From NCBI RefSeq assembly GCF_000003815.2, contig NC_049979.1:5630762-5694761 (forward strand): DNA of 64,000 nucleotides, given 5' to 3'. Each line of letters begins with the position of its first letter. Position 1 is the stretch's first letter. Below the pieces are notes generated by a model. The model did not search any database and was not told where the DNA came from. It saw only the letters and a list, made by a program, of their open reading frames with translations. This DNA is from Branchiostoma floridae. Lineage: Eukaryota; Chordata; Leptocardii; Amphioxiformes; Branchiostomatidae. Positions 53,784-64,000 of the stretch are shown piece by piece. Both the position numbers and the translations under genes were made by a program.

Positions 53784-56212
53784 TCATAAGATAACACAAA
53801 CTTTGGACTTTGATGAAAGCTTTTTTTCCACCTCCTTTAACCTCTGTTCTTTGTCTTGAAGTTCCTGAAGGAGCTGTTGCTCCCTATTCTTTAAGACATA
53901 CAGATCCTGAAGGTAGTTTTGGGAGGAAACATCTTTGTCTTGTAGTTCCTCGTCTTGGTGGTGCTGGTGCTCCTTGTCTTGTAACCTGTGCTCCTTCTCT
54001 TGTAGTTCCCTGAGAAGTTGTTTCTCCCTGTCCTGTAGCATCTGCAGGTCCTTCTGGTAGTTCTGCATGGCAGGGATTGTGATAGGTCAGAAATTCTTTC
54101 ATCAAGCACCGAAAGTTAGAAGAGTCTTAGCTTCTGCCTAAATGTTTGTGGAAACTTATGAAAAACACACAACAAATCTTTTGATCAAAAACTGTTGACG
54201 GACTGACATTGAATTGTTGAAACTGTGTGGATGATTTTCAAAGACCTGGACAAAACTCAAACAGTACTTTCTATTATGTTGCAGTAAAAATGTAACTAGT
54301 AAATGACTGGCAGATTACCCCAAATGGAATGCGCGTTCAGTTCGAATCACGTCATGTCGCCATGGCTGTTGCATTTGAAGTGTAGTCTACTACAGTTTCT
54401 GTTTACACCCAGTTCAAAGTCTCATAGAACCTACATTGAAGTGAAATATTACAGCCTCAGAGGGTGTAGTAGACTACTGTAGTAGACTACACTTCATTTC
54501 TGTCTACACCGGAAAAAAATCTGTAGTCTACTACAGTAGTAGTGTAGTACTACAGTTAAAATGACAAGTGTAAATTGGGCCTAAGGTATGATTGAGTAAT
54601 ACTGATTGATGAGGAAGGAGTCAATGATCCTTACTCTTCTGCACCACTCCTGCACACCACTGGCTGAGAGCTCCTCCACACTTCCATCCCTCCGTACAAA
54701 CACCTCTCCGTGGGGCGTGGCGTACAGACCTTGGTGTTGGTCTACAGGGGTGTGTACTGTGATGCACAGCACTTTCCTGTTGGTAGGAACATCACCTGAT
54801 GGCACAGAGGCATTTCAAATTCAAATGAAGTTCCAATGATGTTGCAATAAACACATGTACAAAAAAGAATGTCTTGCCACTTAACACTGTTTACTTTGTT
54901 TTGTTATATATCTTTGATATATAAATTCTATTTTCTACCTCATTTACTTTATTTATCATATTGAGTTGCTTGTATTACTAGTCTGCATTTCTTTGGTTTG
55001 TTGCATTGATAATATCTTTTATCTTCAATGCATTTAAGTTGATTTTAACCTTTGTTTTATGGTATAACCTATGTTATATTTTTTTTTTGAGAACAGGTAA
55101 AAATCAATGCGAACGCACAAGTCAGTGTGGCCTTAGCAAGAGAAAATGGTAAATACCATGTAAGGATTGCTCCAGGACTGGGATGAACTGGACACTGTAC
55201 TGTGATGGAAAGACTTGAGGTCTGAAGCCTTTTATCACACTGTCAATGTCAATCCTGATGTTGTCTTCCCTTCTGTGGTCACAGCTGACACCACACACCT
55301 TCCCTAGTGAAACAAAAACATGTCTTTGGGGGTTAAATAATTATGTGCTAATCAGACGTTTTGTAAACACTTCTTCTTCTTGTCCTTTGAGTAAACACAA
55401 ACACACAAAAAAACTGTCAGAATTTTCTTTAACATACATTGTGAATACATTGCCATCCCAGCTTCATAGTGTCATTTAATTACATTAACGTTATATAATT
55501 AAAACTGCAGGTAGACTTATTTGCAGATAAACGTACCATCATCAGTGACTCCCACCATCAGTGTTCCACCACCACTGTTCAGAAAAGCACATGTATATTT
55601 AGCCACTGTTCTTTTCAGATGGAATTCCAAGAAGTTACCATCTCCTTTTTTGAATTCCAGAGACCTGGTTTCTGCACCAAGGGACTCCCCAAGCAGCAAG
55701 TGCTCTAAACTTCTGCTGGCTGTCCATTGAGTTCTCAGAGTTTCGTTTGGAACTTTGCTAAACCTCAAAAGATTTGGGGGTTGGCTATTATTGCACCGAG
55801 CATTTGATGAAGGATGGTTTGTCACACTTTCATGACCAGCCATTTGATGCTGCTCCAAATTGCGTGCTTGCTTCCATCGCTTTTCCATTTGCACAGAGTG
55901 ATCCCCGTTATTGTCCTTCTTCAAGGCGACTTTAAGGCGTTTGTTCTCTGCTACTATTTGAAGTTGGGAAATCAAAATCAAACTATTTTCAGAGAGTAAC
56001 GATAAACTCCTAATTGCCTGCTTTTGCTCTTCTTCGTGCTGGAAGTAGATGAAGCCAAAGGCCCTTTGGTGTTTCTTTCTCACGTCCACATCATCTTCTC
56101 TCACTGCACTGAAGCCAAGACTTGTCAGCAGACATGTCAGGCCATGCTTGAGTTCCTCCTTGCTTCGGGATCGGTTGAGGTTTCCTACAAACACACCGTG
56201 ACTTCCCGACAT
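53784..56212 (-). CDS. SLFNL1: SLFNL1-like protein: RRM + Schlafen AlbA_2 domain + coiled coil + CaaX
   Basis: Exons 56212-55537, 55303-55157, 54795-54635 and 54062-53784 join to 420 residues; phases agree. The start is the in-frame ATG giving MSGSHGVFVGNL. Residues 5-75 form an RRM-like fold (VFVGNL as RNP2, RAFGFIYF as RNP1). A linker follows. From about residue 180 comes a Schlafen-type AlbA_2 domain: GAETRSLEFKKGDG, CAFLNSGGGTLMVGVTDDG, CDHRREDNIRIDIDSV, FPSQYSVQFIPVL and GEVFVRRDGSVEEL. Residues 329-412 are a coiled coil. The last four residues, CVIL, form a CaaX prenylation box. The order and the QEWCRR end of the domain match vertebrate SLFNL1 (about 407 aa). AlbA_2 domains of Schlafens act on RNA; the cellular role of SLFNL1 is little known. 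Confidence 0.85.
53803..54062 (-). repeat. Internal repeats in the SLFNL1-like coiled-coil exon
   Basis: The exon encodes two similar blocks, NYQKDLQMLQDREKQLL and NYLQDLYVLKNREQQLL, each followed by a run of ELQ(E/D)KE-type units. At the DNA level the block is an imperfect duplication of roughly 120-150 bp. Confidence 0.65.
54290..54560. repeat. Inverted-repeat cluster in SLFNL1-like intron 3
   Basis: GTGTAGTCTACTACAGT and its complement TAGTAGACTACAC recur several times in both orientations, with GTCTACACC-type ends. It can form more than one hairpin. No coding content. Confidence 0.6.
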
Positions 56213-57038
56213 TTCGCCTCTCGACTTTACATCCACAATAAATTTATACTCAACATTTTGTTTTGTAAGGAGGTGTTAGTTTTGCTAACACATAATCGGT
56301 AACGTTACCTGTTTATAATAGGCAACGGTTTCATATTCTGGTAGTGAGAGCCAGTGCAAATTTCACCTGTTTCTGAAGACAATAGACTAACGTTATTGAC
56401 AACAGGTTCGAAAACACTGCCGTACGCCTTGTCTTGTAGTCACCGGTACTTCAACACAACTTTACTCTACTCTACTCCACATGGAAATTGAAGAGGGTGG
56501 GGGGCATGGAGAGTCCCAAGCGTGCGCGCATCTGAAGACGGTCAAGATTTGTCTGCGGCGCGCGAAATTGGCCACCGATGGTCGTCAACTTCCTCCCCAG
56601 CTTACCGGGCATACATAACTTTACCTAACACCACACGTAGTCGTCAGAATACACTCTAAGACTGGCACGAGTCGCGAATGTTTACATTTCTCTGGATAAA
56701 CAGTAACGTTTCACCTTTGACCTCACGATGAGAACGAGGCCACGTGCAGTACTGTACAAATATGACAGAGGACGCTGTGTGACCAGGCACGTTTCTGTTC
56801 AACTATTTAGTCTACATTATCTGCAGTTCTCGTGCGATCTTCACAATGACTCGATAGGGTTTTACCCAATCGATAGTATGTCTCAAAAGTGATATGTAAA
56901 ACACAAGGCTTTCAGTAAACAACTGAATTACTCGGAAGTCTGTCTGCCTGTGATATAATAAACTTGCCTGTGGCTAAACTGACCAATGTTGGCCCTCGAC
57001 ATGGACTCCGGGCATTCACAAAACCTCCCTACATCTGC

Positions 57039-57119
57039 ATGAAGATGAAGCATGGGGGGCCGGAGCCTCGTGTCGCCATCAGCATGGTTCTCCCTGCTAG
57101 GGCCTCCTCAGCTGATGAC
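57039..57119 (+). CDS. Candidate upstream coding exon of GPR75 (weak)
   Basis: An ATG at 57039 opens 27 codons ending SSADD exactly at a consensus donor (GACGTAAGTG, GT at 57120). The GPR75 reading frame extends upstream of its first ATG (59734) to a consensus acceptor (TCCCCACAG, AG at 59708-59709). Both junctions are phase 0, so the two could join in frame. The encoded tail is not recognisable and an untranslated 5' exon elsewhere is equally possible. Confidence 0.2.
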
Positions 57120-57377
57120 GTAAGTGATGACGATGGTCCTCCCGCAGCAGCCTTCGCGAGGAGGGGCGCCGTGCAGAGCTGCCGGGTTTTCACGGCCGGG
57201 AGTCGTTTCCCTCAGTCCAGGGCAACCATAGCCTCACCAGACCATCGTCCCATCGCCCGACAGTCGCAGCAGAGGCGGGTCCTAGAGGCTGCGAACATCC
57301 GGGGAAACTCCGCCTTCAGCGCATCGGGGGCTTCAGATCAACAGGTTTCAGTTGCACTACGGCGTACCGATACTCGC

Positions 57378-57540
57378 CAGGTGTGTGTGTGTGTGTGTGC
57401 GTGACGGTGTGTCTATGAGCGTTTCTCTCTCAATCTCTCTGTGTCTGTGTGTGCGTGCGCGCGCGCGCGTGTGTGTGCGTATGTGCGTGTGCGCGCGCGC
57501 GTGCCTGGGTGTGCGTGCGTGTGCGCTGCACTGCACTGTA
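57378..57540. repeat. GT/GC dinucleotide microsatellite
   Basis: Runs of GT interrupted by GC blocks (GCGCGCGCGCG at about 57459-57469 and 57491-57500). Alternating purine-pyrimidine DNA of this kind can adopt Z-form. The frames 57352-57555 on both strands are products of this repeat. Confidence 0.9.
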
Positions 57541-59733
57541 CTGTACTGCACTTGAGTTCATTGGCTTGTATACTGTGTTTTCTAAAGTTTGCATGGCTCT
57601 ATTAATGGCGAACGATTTAATAGTATAGCCATATCTGAGATAGACCGGGTACCGTACGACTGCTGTACGACTGTTAATTTACTAGCGCCGAGGGAACACC
57701 GTGAGGAAAGAACACAGGCGTAGTCTCGCCGCGGAAGGGCCCAGATGGGAAACACGGTCCGACAGTTTATTTTTGTACAAGACCAGAAATGTACGGCAGC
57801 TTCTTGACCTGTTTCAGATTGTAGCTGTAGGAGTTTCACTTTCAGATTGCCGTGACATAAAACGGGGTCGGCGTAGGGGTCAAGCTGATTTTAGGTGGTC
57901 ATAATTTTGTGTTGAATCATGATGTTTTTATGATCCTCTTAGCAAGTTCTACGAGCCTGTGAATTTTCATTGAAAAATATTAATGTTTCATTTTTTGCCA
58001 GAATTTGCCACTCCTGGGTACCGATATGTGAAATTTAGGGTCCTGGCCCATGAACTACTAGAATATGTGTTCGGTCATTTGTTCAACCTTCCTGACTTTA
58101 GATAAATAAGTAACCTGACTAATAAATAACCTTCCTGACCACTTAGATTCCATAATCATTATTAATGATAGCAACATTTTTGGTCAAGCTTTTTTCGCAC
58201 GCTCACAGGACCCCCTCGCAGTAGTTTTGGAGTTCCCGTAGGATGTCATCCATATAATCAAATCAACCTAAATCAGCCTAAAACTTATCTAGAATGCTCA
58301 AACATCCGAACCGTTGCCAAGCAAACCTGCAGTCTGCCAACAATCCGCGCCAGGCGGGATTTGGCGCCCCCACAGCGCCAGTCAGCAGAATGGACAAAAC
58401 CTTGGCCTCCTTCACCGGCTCTCTGTGGGCCTTGGCGTAAGTTGTTTGTCGATGGCCATAGTTAACTTTGAGGAACATAGATTGCAATACATTGAAGAAT
58501 TTATCACCAAGCGACCAACACCACAATTAATCAGTTTACTAAAAAAACGGTACGTCAAAAATTGGTTTCATATCTGTTGTGTTGGTAGGTTGTGATAGAA
58601 ATTGGAAATGATTGACTTTTAGGCCCCGTGTAGGGACGTTTAAGTCGTTTTTGTTAAAATCTTGTTGGACAATCTAACTTTAATAATCAATCAGGATATT
58701 TTAAAATCACATGTGCCCCTCGATAGGTCCATTGTAGCATGTGACATATGTAACCGAGGAAAAGAGAATAATACGAACTACTTTAGTATGCAGATTATTA
58801 TGTAATTTGCATAAGTAAAGAAGTATAATTCCATACGATTGGATGTAAATCATCACCACTTTAGACATAAATGATTGAAATCAGGGCTTCATTTACAAAA
58901 TTGATTAGAAAAAGGCTACACAAGATGCTTCTTTGCTTAGATATGACTTTCATACATTGAGCAAATTGCGCTACTCGGGTGGAGAAGATGACCAACTACT
59001 ACAAGCTTTTTATTAGTTGATCTCCTAAATATAAGACGTAGGCGGTCTTAAACCAACCCAGCTGATGTTTGTCTCCCTCCGCTCCGGAGAAGCGCGGTTT
59101 ATTTTGTTTCGTGACCAGCCGAGGCAAGATTTACTTTCTGTTTGGTAACATTAGGCATATTCAGGCCCGATTCGTATTAGCTAGAGGATCATTTTAATGT
59201 AACAACGTGCTTAATTACTCATCCTCTTCATCCGGCGCTAGAGGTTCAGCTGCATGCAGGGGATCTCTATGACCAATAGATATCTTGCCACGGTGCGTCT
59301 CCATCTAGGTTTTAATATATAGGAGGCCCTCATTTCCTCTTCCCTCAGGGGTCCAATGTAGAACAGTTTTGGGAGACGAATATCCGTAGAACATGGCCGT
59401 CATTTTAATCTTTTAATGGGAATTTTAGTTGACATTTGTCTTCTGTTCGTTTTTATGTACAGTTCTTGGTATGGCCTTAGACATCACTTATGCTACGCAG
59501 ACAGCTAATTGTAAAATACATTCACAATACAATACAATACAAAATACACTCTCTACATATCTGACTTTGTAACTCTCCATCGAAGCAAAAGGGCAAACTT
59601 CACGTCACTGTTATAGAGTCTGAGATTTGTGTTCAGGCTGAACGATTCAGACTCACGCAGGCGACTGAATCTGAGTTGATTCCTTATTCTTATTTTTGTG
59701 TCCCCACAGGCGCAGCCGACAGCGCAGGTTCCC

Positions 59734-61362
59734 ATGACGACAGTGCGGGGTCCCATCATGTCGGGGTCGCTCCGGAACTGGTCCACCAACTCCAGCGGGG
59801 AGATCCCCTCCGGTTCCCTGGCGCTCGGGCCGGACGACCTGTACCCGTCGGCGCTGGTGGCCAGCACGTTCCTTCTGGTGGCCGTGTTCCTGGTGGGGAC
59901 CGTGGGCAACACCGTCATCTTCCTGTCCGCCTTCCAGAGCTGGGGCAAGAAGCTGCGCACGGGCTTCGACCTGCTCATCTTCGACCTGACCGTGTGCGAC
60001 TTCCTGGCCTGCGCGGTGGTGACTCCGGCCTTCACCGTCAGCCTGTTCCGGGACCCGGCGCCCGGCCTGGCCGAGTCCGTCTGTCACGTGTTCGTGTTTC
60101 TCAGCACTGCCTGCACCTTCATGTCTCTGTCCACGCTGGTGGCCATCGCGCTGCACAGACTCACCATGGTCAAGTCGCAGGCCAAGCGGCCCATCTCGTG
60201 GCGCGGCGCCGTGCTGGTGCTGGCCGGGCTGTGGGCCATCAGCCTCACCTCCGCCAGCCTCGTCACCCTGTACGGCCGCTCCGAGTGGCACGCGCACTCG
60301 CCTTCGGGATGTCTGCCGTTCCTAGGCTACAACCACATCAACAACGTCATGGTCTGCTTCACGGCGCCCGTCTTCTGTATCTCCTTTCTGATTGTATGCG
60401 TGTCCTATGGCTTCATCGCGGACGCCGTCAGGCACCAGGCCAACAGGAAGGCATCCGTGGCATTCTCTGCAAAGTATGTCCCCGCTGACGGGGCCGTGCA
60501 CCCCATGGACGGGGCCGTGCACCCCGTGGACGGGGCCGTGCACCCCATGGACGGGGCCGTGCACCCCATGGACGACGCGATGCACTCCATGGACGGGGCC
60601 GTGCACCCCATGGACGACGCGATGCACCACATGGACGGGGCCGAGCACCCCATGGACGGGGCCGTGCACCCGTACCCCATGGACGGGGCCGTGCACCCCA
60701 TGGACGGGGCGTCCCGGAACAGCAGCCCCAGCGCGCATCTGAACTCGCCCCGTGCAGACCCGGTCCATGGCAGCCCAGTCGCCTCCGTTCCCGTGCCTGT
60801 CGTGTTGGAGAAGGAGTCCAAAGCTATGAAGCTCTGCTTCTTCATGACCGTGTCCGTGCTCTGCTGCTGGGGCCCGCTCGTCATCTGTCAGTTCATCGAG
60901 TACCTGTCGGGACCCAGTGCCGGCTTGTTCCAGGTGAAAGTGTGCAGCATGGCGCTCCTGCTCACCAACTCGTCGCTCAACCCTTACATCTACCCGCGGA
61001 ACAGCGGCAAACTGCGCGCCAAGATCACCCGCTTCCTCAGCAGCCTGTGTCCGTACCAGCGGACAACTCAGTTGGAGGTTCTCGGAGACGGAGATCTGGA
61101 ACTAAACCGGAACAAGTCGTCGCACCAGGACCCGATGTACATGGACGCCACTCCGAACCCCAGCCGGGTGGACCGGGCGGTGGGGCCGAGCTACACCCAC
61201 GGGCGGTCCCAGAGAACGCCGTGCGGCGCCAGGCGGCCCGGCAGGCTGCGCCCCACATGGGAGATCTCCACGGACTTTAGACGGTCCATCTCCAGGTCTA
61301 GAAAGGACTCCTATATCGTGCCAACAGACAGTAGAGCAGACGGACCCACGGCGCTGGTGTAG
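59734..61362 (+). CDS. GPR75: GPR75-like class A receptor with repeat-expanded intracellular loop 3
   Basis: Single-exon frame of 542 residues from ATG 59734 (an upstream in-frame segment from 59710 follows an acceptor, so the true start may be earlier). N-glycosylation sites NWS and NSS lie in the N-terminus. Seven hydrophobic segments follow: about 40-66, 78-104, 116-143, 155-180, 203-230, then after a long loop TM6 (SVLCCWGPLVICQFIEYL) and TM7 ending NPYIY. DRY at the end of TM3 is replaced by LHR (IALHRLTMV), as in GPR75. The tail block LELNRNKSSHQ and then AVGPSYTH is a GPR75 hallmark. Vertebrate GPR75 (540 aa) couples to Gq and has been linked to CCL5, 20-HETE and body weight. Loop 3 holds an unusual 7-residue repeat. 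AATAAA at 61527-61532. Confidence 0.9.
   Translation: MTTVRGPIMSGSLRNWSTNSSGEIPSGSLALGPDDLYPSALVASTFLLVAVFLVGTVGNTVIFLSAFQSWGKKLRTGFDLLIFDLTVCDFLACAVVTPAFTVSLFRDPAPGLAESVCHVFVFLSTACTFMSLSTLVAIALHRLTMVKSQAKRPISWRGAVLVLAGLWAISLTSASLVTLYGRSEWHAHSPSGCLPFLGYNHINNVMVCFTAPVFCISFLIVCVSYGFIADAVRHQANRKASVAFSAKYVPADGAVHPMDGAVHPVDGAVHPMDGAVHPMDDAMHSMDGAVHPMDDAMHHMDGAEHPMDGAVHPYPMDGAVHPMDGASRNSSPSAHLNSPRADPVHGSPVASVPVPVVLEKESKAMKLCFFMTVSVLCCWGPLVICQFIEYLSGPSAGLFQVKVCSMALLLTNSSLNPYIYPRNSGKLRAKITRFLSSLCPYQRTTQLEVLGDGDLELNRNKSSHQDPMYMDATPNPSRVDRAVGPSYTHGRSQRTPCGARRPGRLRPTWEISTDFRRSISRSRKDSYIVPTDSRADGPTALV
60484..60714 (+). repeat. 21-bp coding minisatellite in GPR75 loop 3
   Basis: About 11 copies of a 21-bp unit encoding GAVHPMD, with variants DAMHSMD, DAMHHMD and GAEHPMD, and one unit enlarged by PYP. 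All keep frame. The unit is GC-rich and open on the antisense strand too, which creates long spurious frames there. It sits between TM5/TM6 anchors, where G-protein and arrestin contacts lie. Confidence 0.92.
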
Positions 61363-62384
61363 AAGCTGTGTCGGTAAGGTAAAACTGTAACAGGGGACCA
61401 CTTCAAAAATAATTCCTGTTCAACATTTGAGCTTCCGGGCACCCGGACTTAAGTATTAAAGTAACCCTGAGAAACAACCTAAAGAGTTAAACCTTAACAT
61501 TGAATTACATGCAGAATAACAAGAAAAATAAATATTTTACAATGCTGCGTGAGCCTCTGAAATCTCTCTGAGTTTCAGACCGCGACTCTGTGAATGAGAA
61601 CATTGTCAGCCCCAGTCAAGGGCACAAGAAACATTCCTTGGTCATAGAACAGGTTTGGTACATTAGGCATGTATTCGTGATATATAATTAATTCATGAAT
61701 GCACAACAATACATGTATTACTGCATTTACACATTAAAAAAGTATCTGTTAGTGTTACACCCTTTACTTCATCCCCTCCCCTATTGCACACGTCTGTTCC
61801 CATGACTACTTATACTGTAGACACCTGGCACATATGCAGATACAGCCCAGTCTTTGCTTGAGAAAATATTCAGTTCAACACAGTTCAGCAAGCCTCAATG
61901 AAAATTCGATACACAAAAAGCCATACAAATCTAATTTCTTCTTTTATGGACTTTTCACATAGGGGAAAAAGGCAACTTTATTGTTGCCTGGGTCAGGTCA
62001 GGTCAATACCGTGAAGCATAGCTCTTCTTCCTACTCTTTTCGACAGTTATACGACAGTTTTGTCCATTTTATTATGTGTAACCTCCTTGGTGTAACCGAA
62101 AAAATGGACTTGTCAGTCCATATTGAATTGACAGCATTGCCCAATTGTCGAGATATTTTCATACATGCTTTGGAAACCTTTGATTAAATAAGTCAAGGTA
62201 GTCTTTTTTTCTTCAAGAACAAGGGCAGTCCTTTAAGAAGACATCAAGTTTGTATGGCAAGAAGAACAAGCAAAATGCTATACATGATACATATGACGAC
62301 TCAAGGGATAGCGAAACTTGGGAACGTTTCGGAGGGTGAAAGAAAAGCCCCTGGTAGCATTGGATTCATCATAGTGACGGATGA

Positions 62385-62905
62385 TACACATGTAGTGTTA
62401 CAAGTTGATACACATGTAGCATTATAAGTTGATACACATGTAGTCAGTGTGTGTTATAAGTTGATACACATATATCACTATAAGTTGATACACATGTAGT
62501 GTTATAAGTTGATACACATGTAGCATTATAAGTTGATACACATGTATCATTATAAGTTGATACACATGTAGCATTATCATTTGATACACATGTAGTGTTA
62601 TAAGTTGATACACATGTAGCATTTTAAGTTGATACACATGTAGTGTTATAAGTTGATACACATGTAGCATTGTAAGTTGATACACATGTAGTGTTATAAG
62701 TTGATACACATGTAGCATTGTAAGTTGATACACATGTAGTGTTATAAGTTGATACACATGTAGTGTTACAAGTTGATACACATGTAGCATTATAAGTTGA
62801 AACACATGTAGCATTATAAGTTGATACGCATGTAGCATTATAAGTTAATACACATGCAGCGTTATAAGTTGATACACATATAGTGATATAAGTTGATACA
62901 CATGA
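62385..62905. repeat. 24-bp minisatellite, about 21 copies
   Basis: The unit is ATAAGTTGATACACATGTAG followed by a variable CATT or TGTT. The two variants (GCATT and TGTT types) often alternate, suggesting that 48-bp pairs were also amplified. Since 24 is a multiple of 3, the minus strand stays open for 138 codons (HVYQLIML repeats), which is not a gene. Confidence 0.92.
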
Positions 62906-63429
62906 TTTAAAGATCTCTGTGTGGAGTCCTCACCAGAGGGGCTCCTATTTACACTACTTACTCCTCGGATCTGAGACTGCCAGCAAAGCTGAGACTCAAC
63001 CATTACAGTTTCTATGGAGACCATGCCCTTATTAGGGAGATGCGTACATGTAGAGTATCATCTGTAATTGCAGAGCAGAGCTGTTGGGAGTGACACTCCC
63101 ACTGTTTTACCTTGTTGAGGGAAAGTGTCTTTCACAGAAAGGAAAAGTCTCCATTAGAAAGGCTGACTGCCCTCTGCTTCATCTAGAAGATGACTTGAGT
63201 ATGTACAAGTTTATGCCATCATTCAACCTTACTTATATAGTCATTAGTTTCTAACCTTATCTATGTATTTAGTAGAGTCACCTATATAGTCAGCATTGCC
63301 ACCTATATATTTTAGTCGCCTATTATAGTCCGTAGTTACAATACAGCGTCCGAGTAACCCGGATAAACTGCATCAATGTATGATTGTGCTGTGCAGATAA
63401 CATCCACTAGGATCACACTGCTAATTACC

Positions 63430-63800
63430 GTAGGTTACATTACCCACAGGCCTCACAGTGCTTACTATGTTATGTTACACACTACAGGCTTCTCACTTCT
63501 TATGTTACACTCTACAGGCTAGCTTATGTTACACACTACACATAATGGGCTAGCTTATGTTACACACAACAGGCTAGCTTCTGTTACTTGCTATAGGCTT
63601 TATACTGCTTACAATGTTATGTTGCACACTACAGGCTTAACACTAAATGCATGTATGTTGCACACTACAGGCTTCACAATGCTTACTAGCTAATGTTCCA
63701 CATTACAGGCTTCAGACTGCTTATTTGGTTATCATACAAACTACAGACTAGCTTATGTTACAAACTACAGGCTTTACACTGCTTTAATACTAGCTTCTAG
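63430..63800. repeat. Degenerate tandem repeat
   Basis: Variants of TTATGTTACACACTACAGGC followed by TAGC or TTCAC recur about 10 times with irregular spacing (about 25-60 bp). Old, diverged array. Confidence 0.7.
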
Positions 63801-64000
63801 TTACATACTTCTTACTACTAATGTATGCTACAGATGACAAGGTGCAGCAGTAACATATGGAAATCCCTGGTTAGTGAGTTCGAAATGGCCATCCTTCTCC
63901 AGCTCTATCTCTAGGGTAAATACAGTCTTGAGTAGTTACAGTTGTGAAGCTCTACACATACAGGTCCATCAAACAGCGGCACCATGCACAATAAGTTTGC

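Larger units (their letters stand above)
56213..59733. other. Intergenic region between divergent SLFNL1-like (-) and GPR75 (+)
   Basis: 56213-57360 is fairly GC-rich and probably holds the SLFNL1-like promoter and possibly a 5' exon of GPR75 (separate entry). A GT/GC microsatellite spans about 57380-57530. 58238-58268 is a solo end of a family H MITE. At 58310-58438 a short frame (containing MDKTLASFTGSLWALA) runs into a consensus donor GTAAGT at 58439, but I recognise no protein there. 58600-59700 shows nothing I can name. Confidence 0.5.
61363..64000. other. 3' flank of GPR75 and repeat region
   Basis: 61363-61540 is the probable GPR75 3'UTR (AATAAA at 61527). 61541-62380 shows no gene. 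A 24-bp minisatellite covers about 62385-62905. 62910-63400 holds nothing recognisable. 63430-63800 is a degenerate array around CTTATGTTACACACTACAGG. No exon is supported to the window end. Confidence 0.6.

Noticed and set aside
57352-57555. Cys/Val/Arg-rich ORFs on both strands
   Set aside because: Produced by the GT/GC microsatellite.
58278-58595. ORFs of 82 (-) and 93 (+) codons
   Set aside because: No recognisable domain. A good donor at 58439 hints at an exon, but I could not link it in phase to any neighbour, so I left it unannotated.
59653-60884. Long minus-strand and second-frame ORFs across GPR75 (up to 270 codons)
   Set aside because: GC-rich coding bias and the 21-bp repeat open several frames. 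Only the plus frame from 59734 shows seven membrane segments and GPR75 motifs.
62422-62838. 138-codon minus-strand frame
   Set aside because: Pure product of the 24-bp minisatellite; no unique sequence or gene context.
1-64000. Retrovirus, LTR or LINE coding sequence
   Set aside because: I looked for reverse transcriptase (YxDD-type), integrase and gag motifs in the listed frames and saw none; mobile DNA here is short inverted-repeat elements and SINEs.

Overview
The window is animal nuclear DNA. Genes are long, with many short exons, consensus GT/AG introns of mixed phase, single AATAAA signals, and introns packed with short inverted-repeat elements. I infer a cephalochordate (amphioxus, Branchiostoma-like). 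This rests on a mosaic of chordate orthologues (ZFYVE26, GPR75, TMEM179, SLFNL1), a lineage-style C-type lectin, and dense families of short DNA transposons. I could not run a search to confirm the species. One run of 100 N (18846-18945) is an assembly gap.

Layout, left to right. Positions 1-1940 are repeats, including two TTAA-flanked elements. 1941-5204 (+) is a five-exon TMEM179/TMEM179B-type four-pass membrane protein. 5205-8003 is a convergent intergenic/3'UTR region with poly(A) signals of both strands about 30 bp apart. 8004-50652 (-) is one large gene, the orthologue of ZFYVE26 (spastizin, SPG15). I rebuilt it as 48 coding exons whose lengths and phases join to one frame of 3085 codons plus a stop. 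Inside its intron at 22157-27576, on the opposite strand, sits a complete C-type lectin gene (23180-26860). 53784-56212 (-) is an SLFNL1-like gene with an RRM, a Schlafen AlbA_2-type domain, a coiled coil and a C-terminal CaaX box. 59734-61362 (+) is a GPR75-type receptor with an in-frame minisatellite in its third intracellular loop. The right end (61363-64000) holds a 24-bp minisatellite and degenerate repeats.

Three observations stand out. First, ZFYVE26 exons 22-26 encode what reads as a complete DUF547-type domain in the middle of the protein, which I do not know from vertebrate spastizin. Second, six different ZFYVE26 exons are flanked by tandem partial copies of themselves that include the 3' or 5' splice site; one has five tandem acceptor copies, each decoy leading to an in-frame stop. 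Third, the repeats show clear history: a three-level nested insertion (50969-52813), a piggyBac-type element with intact 13-bp ends and TTAA target duplications (48336-49458), a CACTG-ended element with about 44-bp inverted repeats and a 3-bp target duplication (34350-36284), and a repeat family carrying CCAAT and TATA boxes.

The genes do not form a pathway. ZFYVE26 acts on late endosomes/lysosomes, GPR75 and the lectin at the cell surface, TMEM179 in membranes, and SLFNL1-like probably on RNA and/or membranes.
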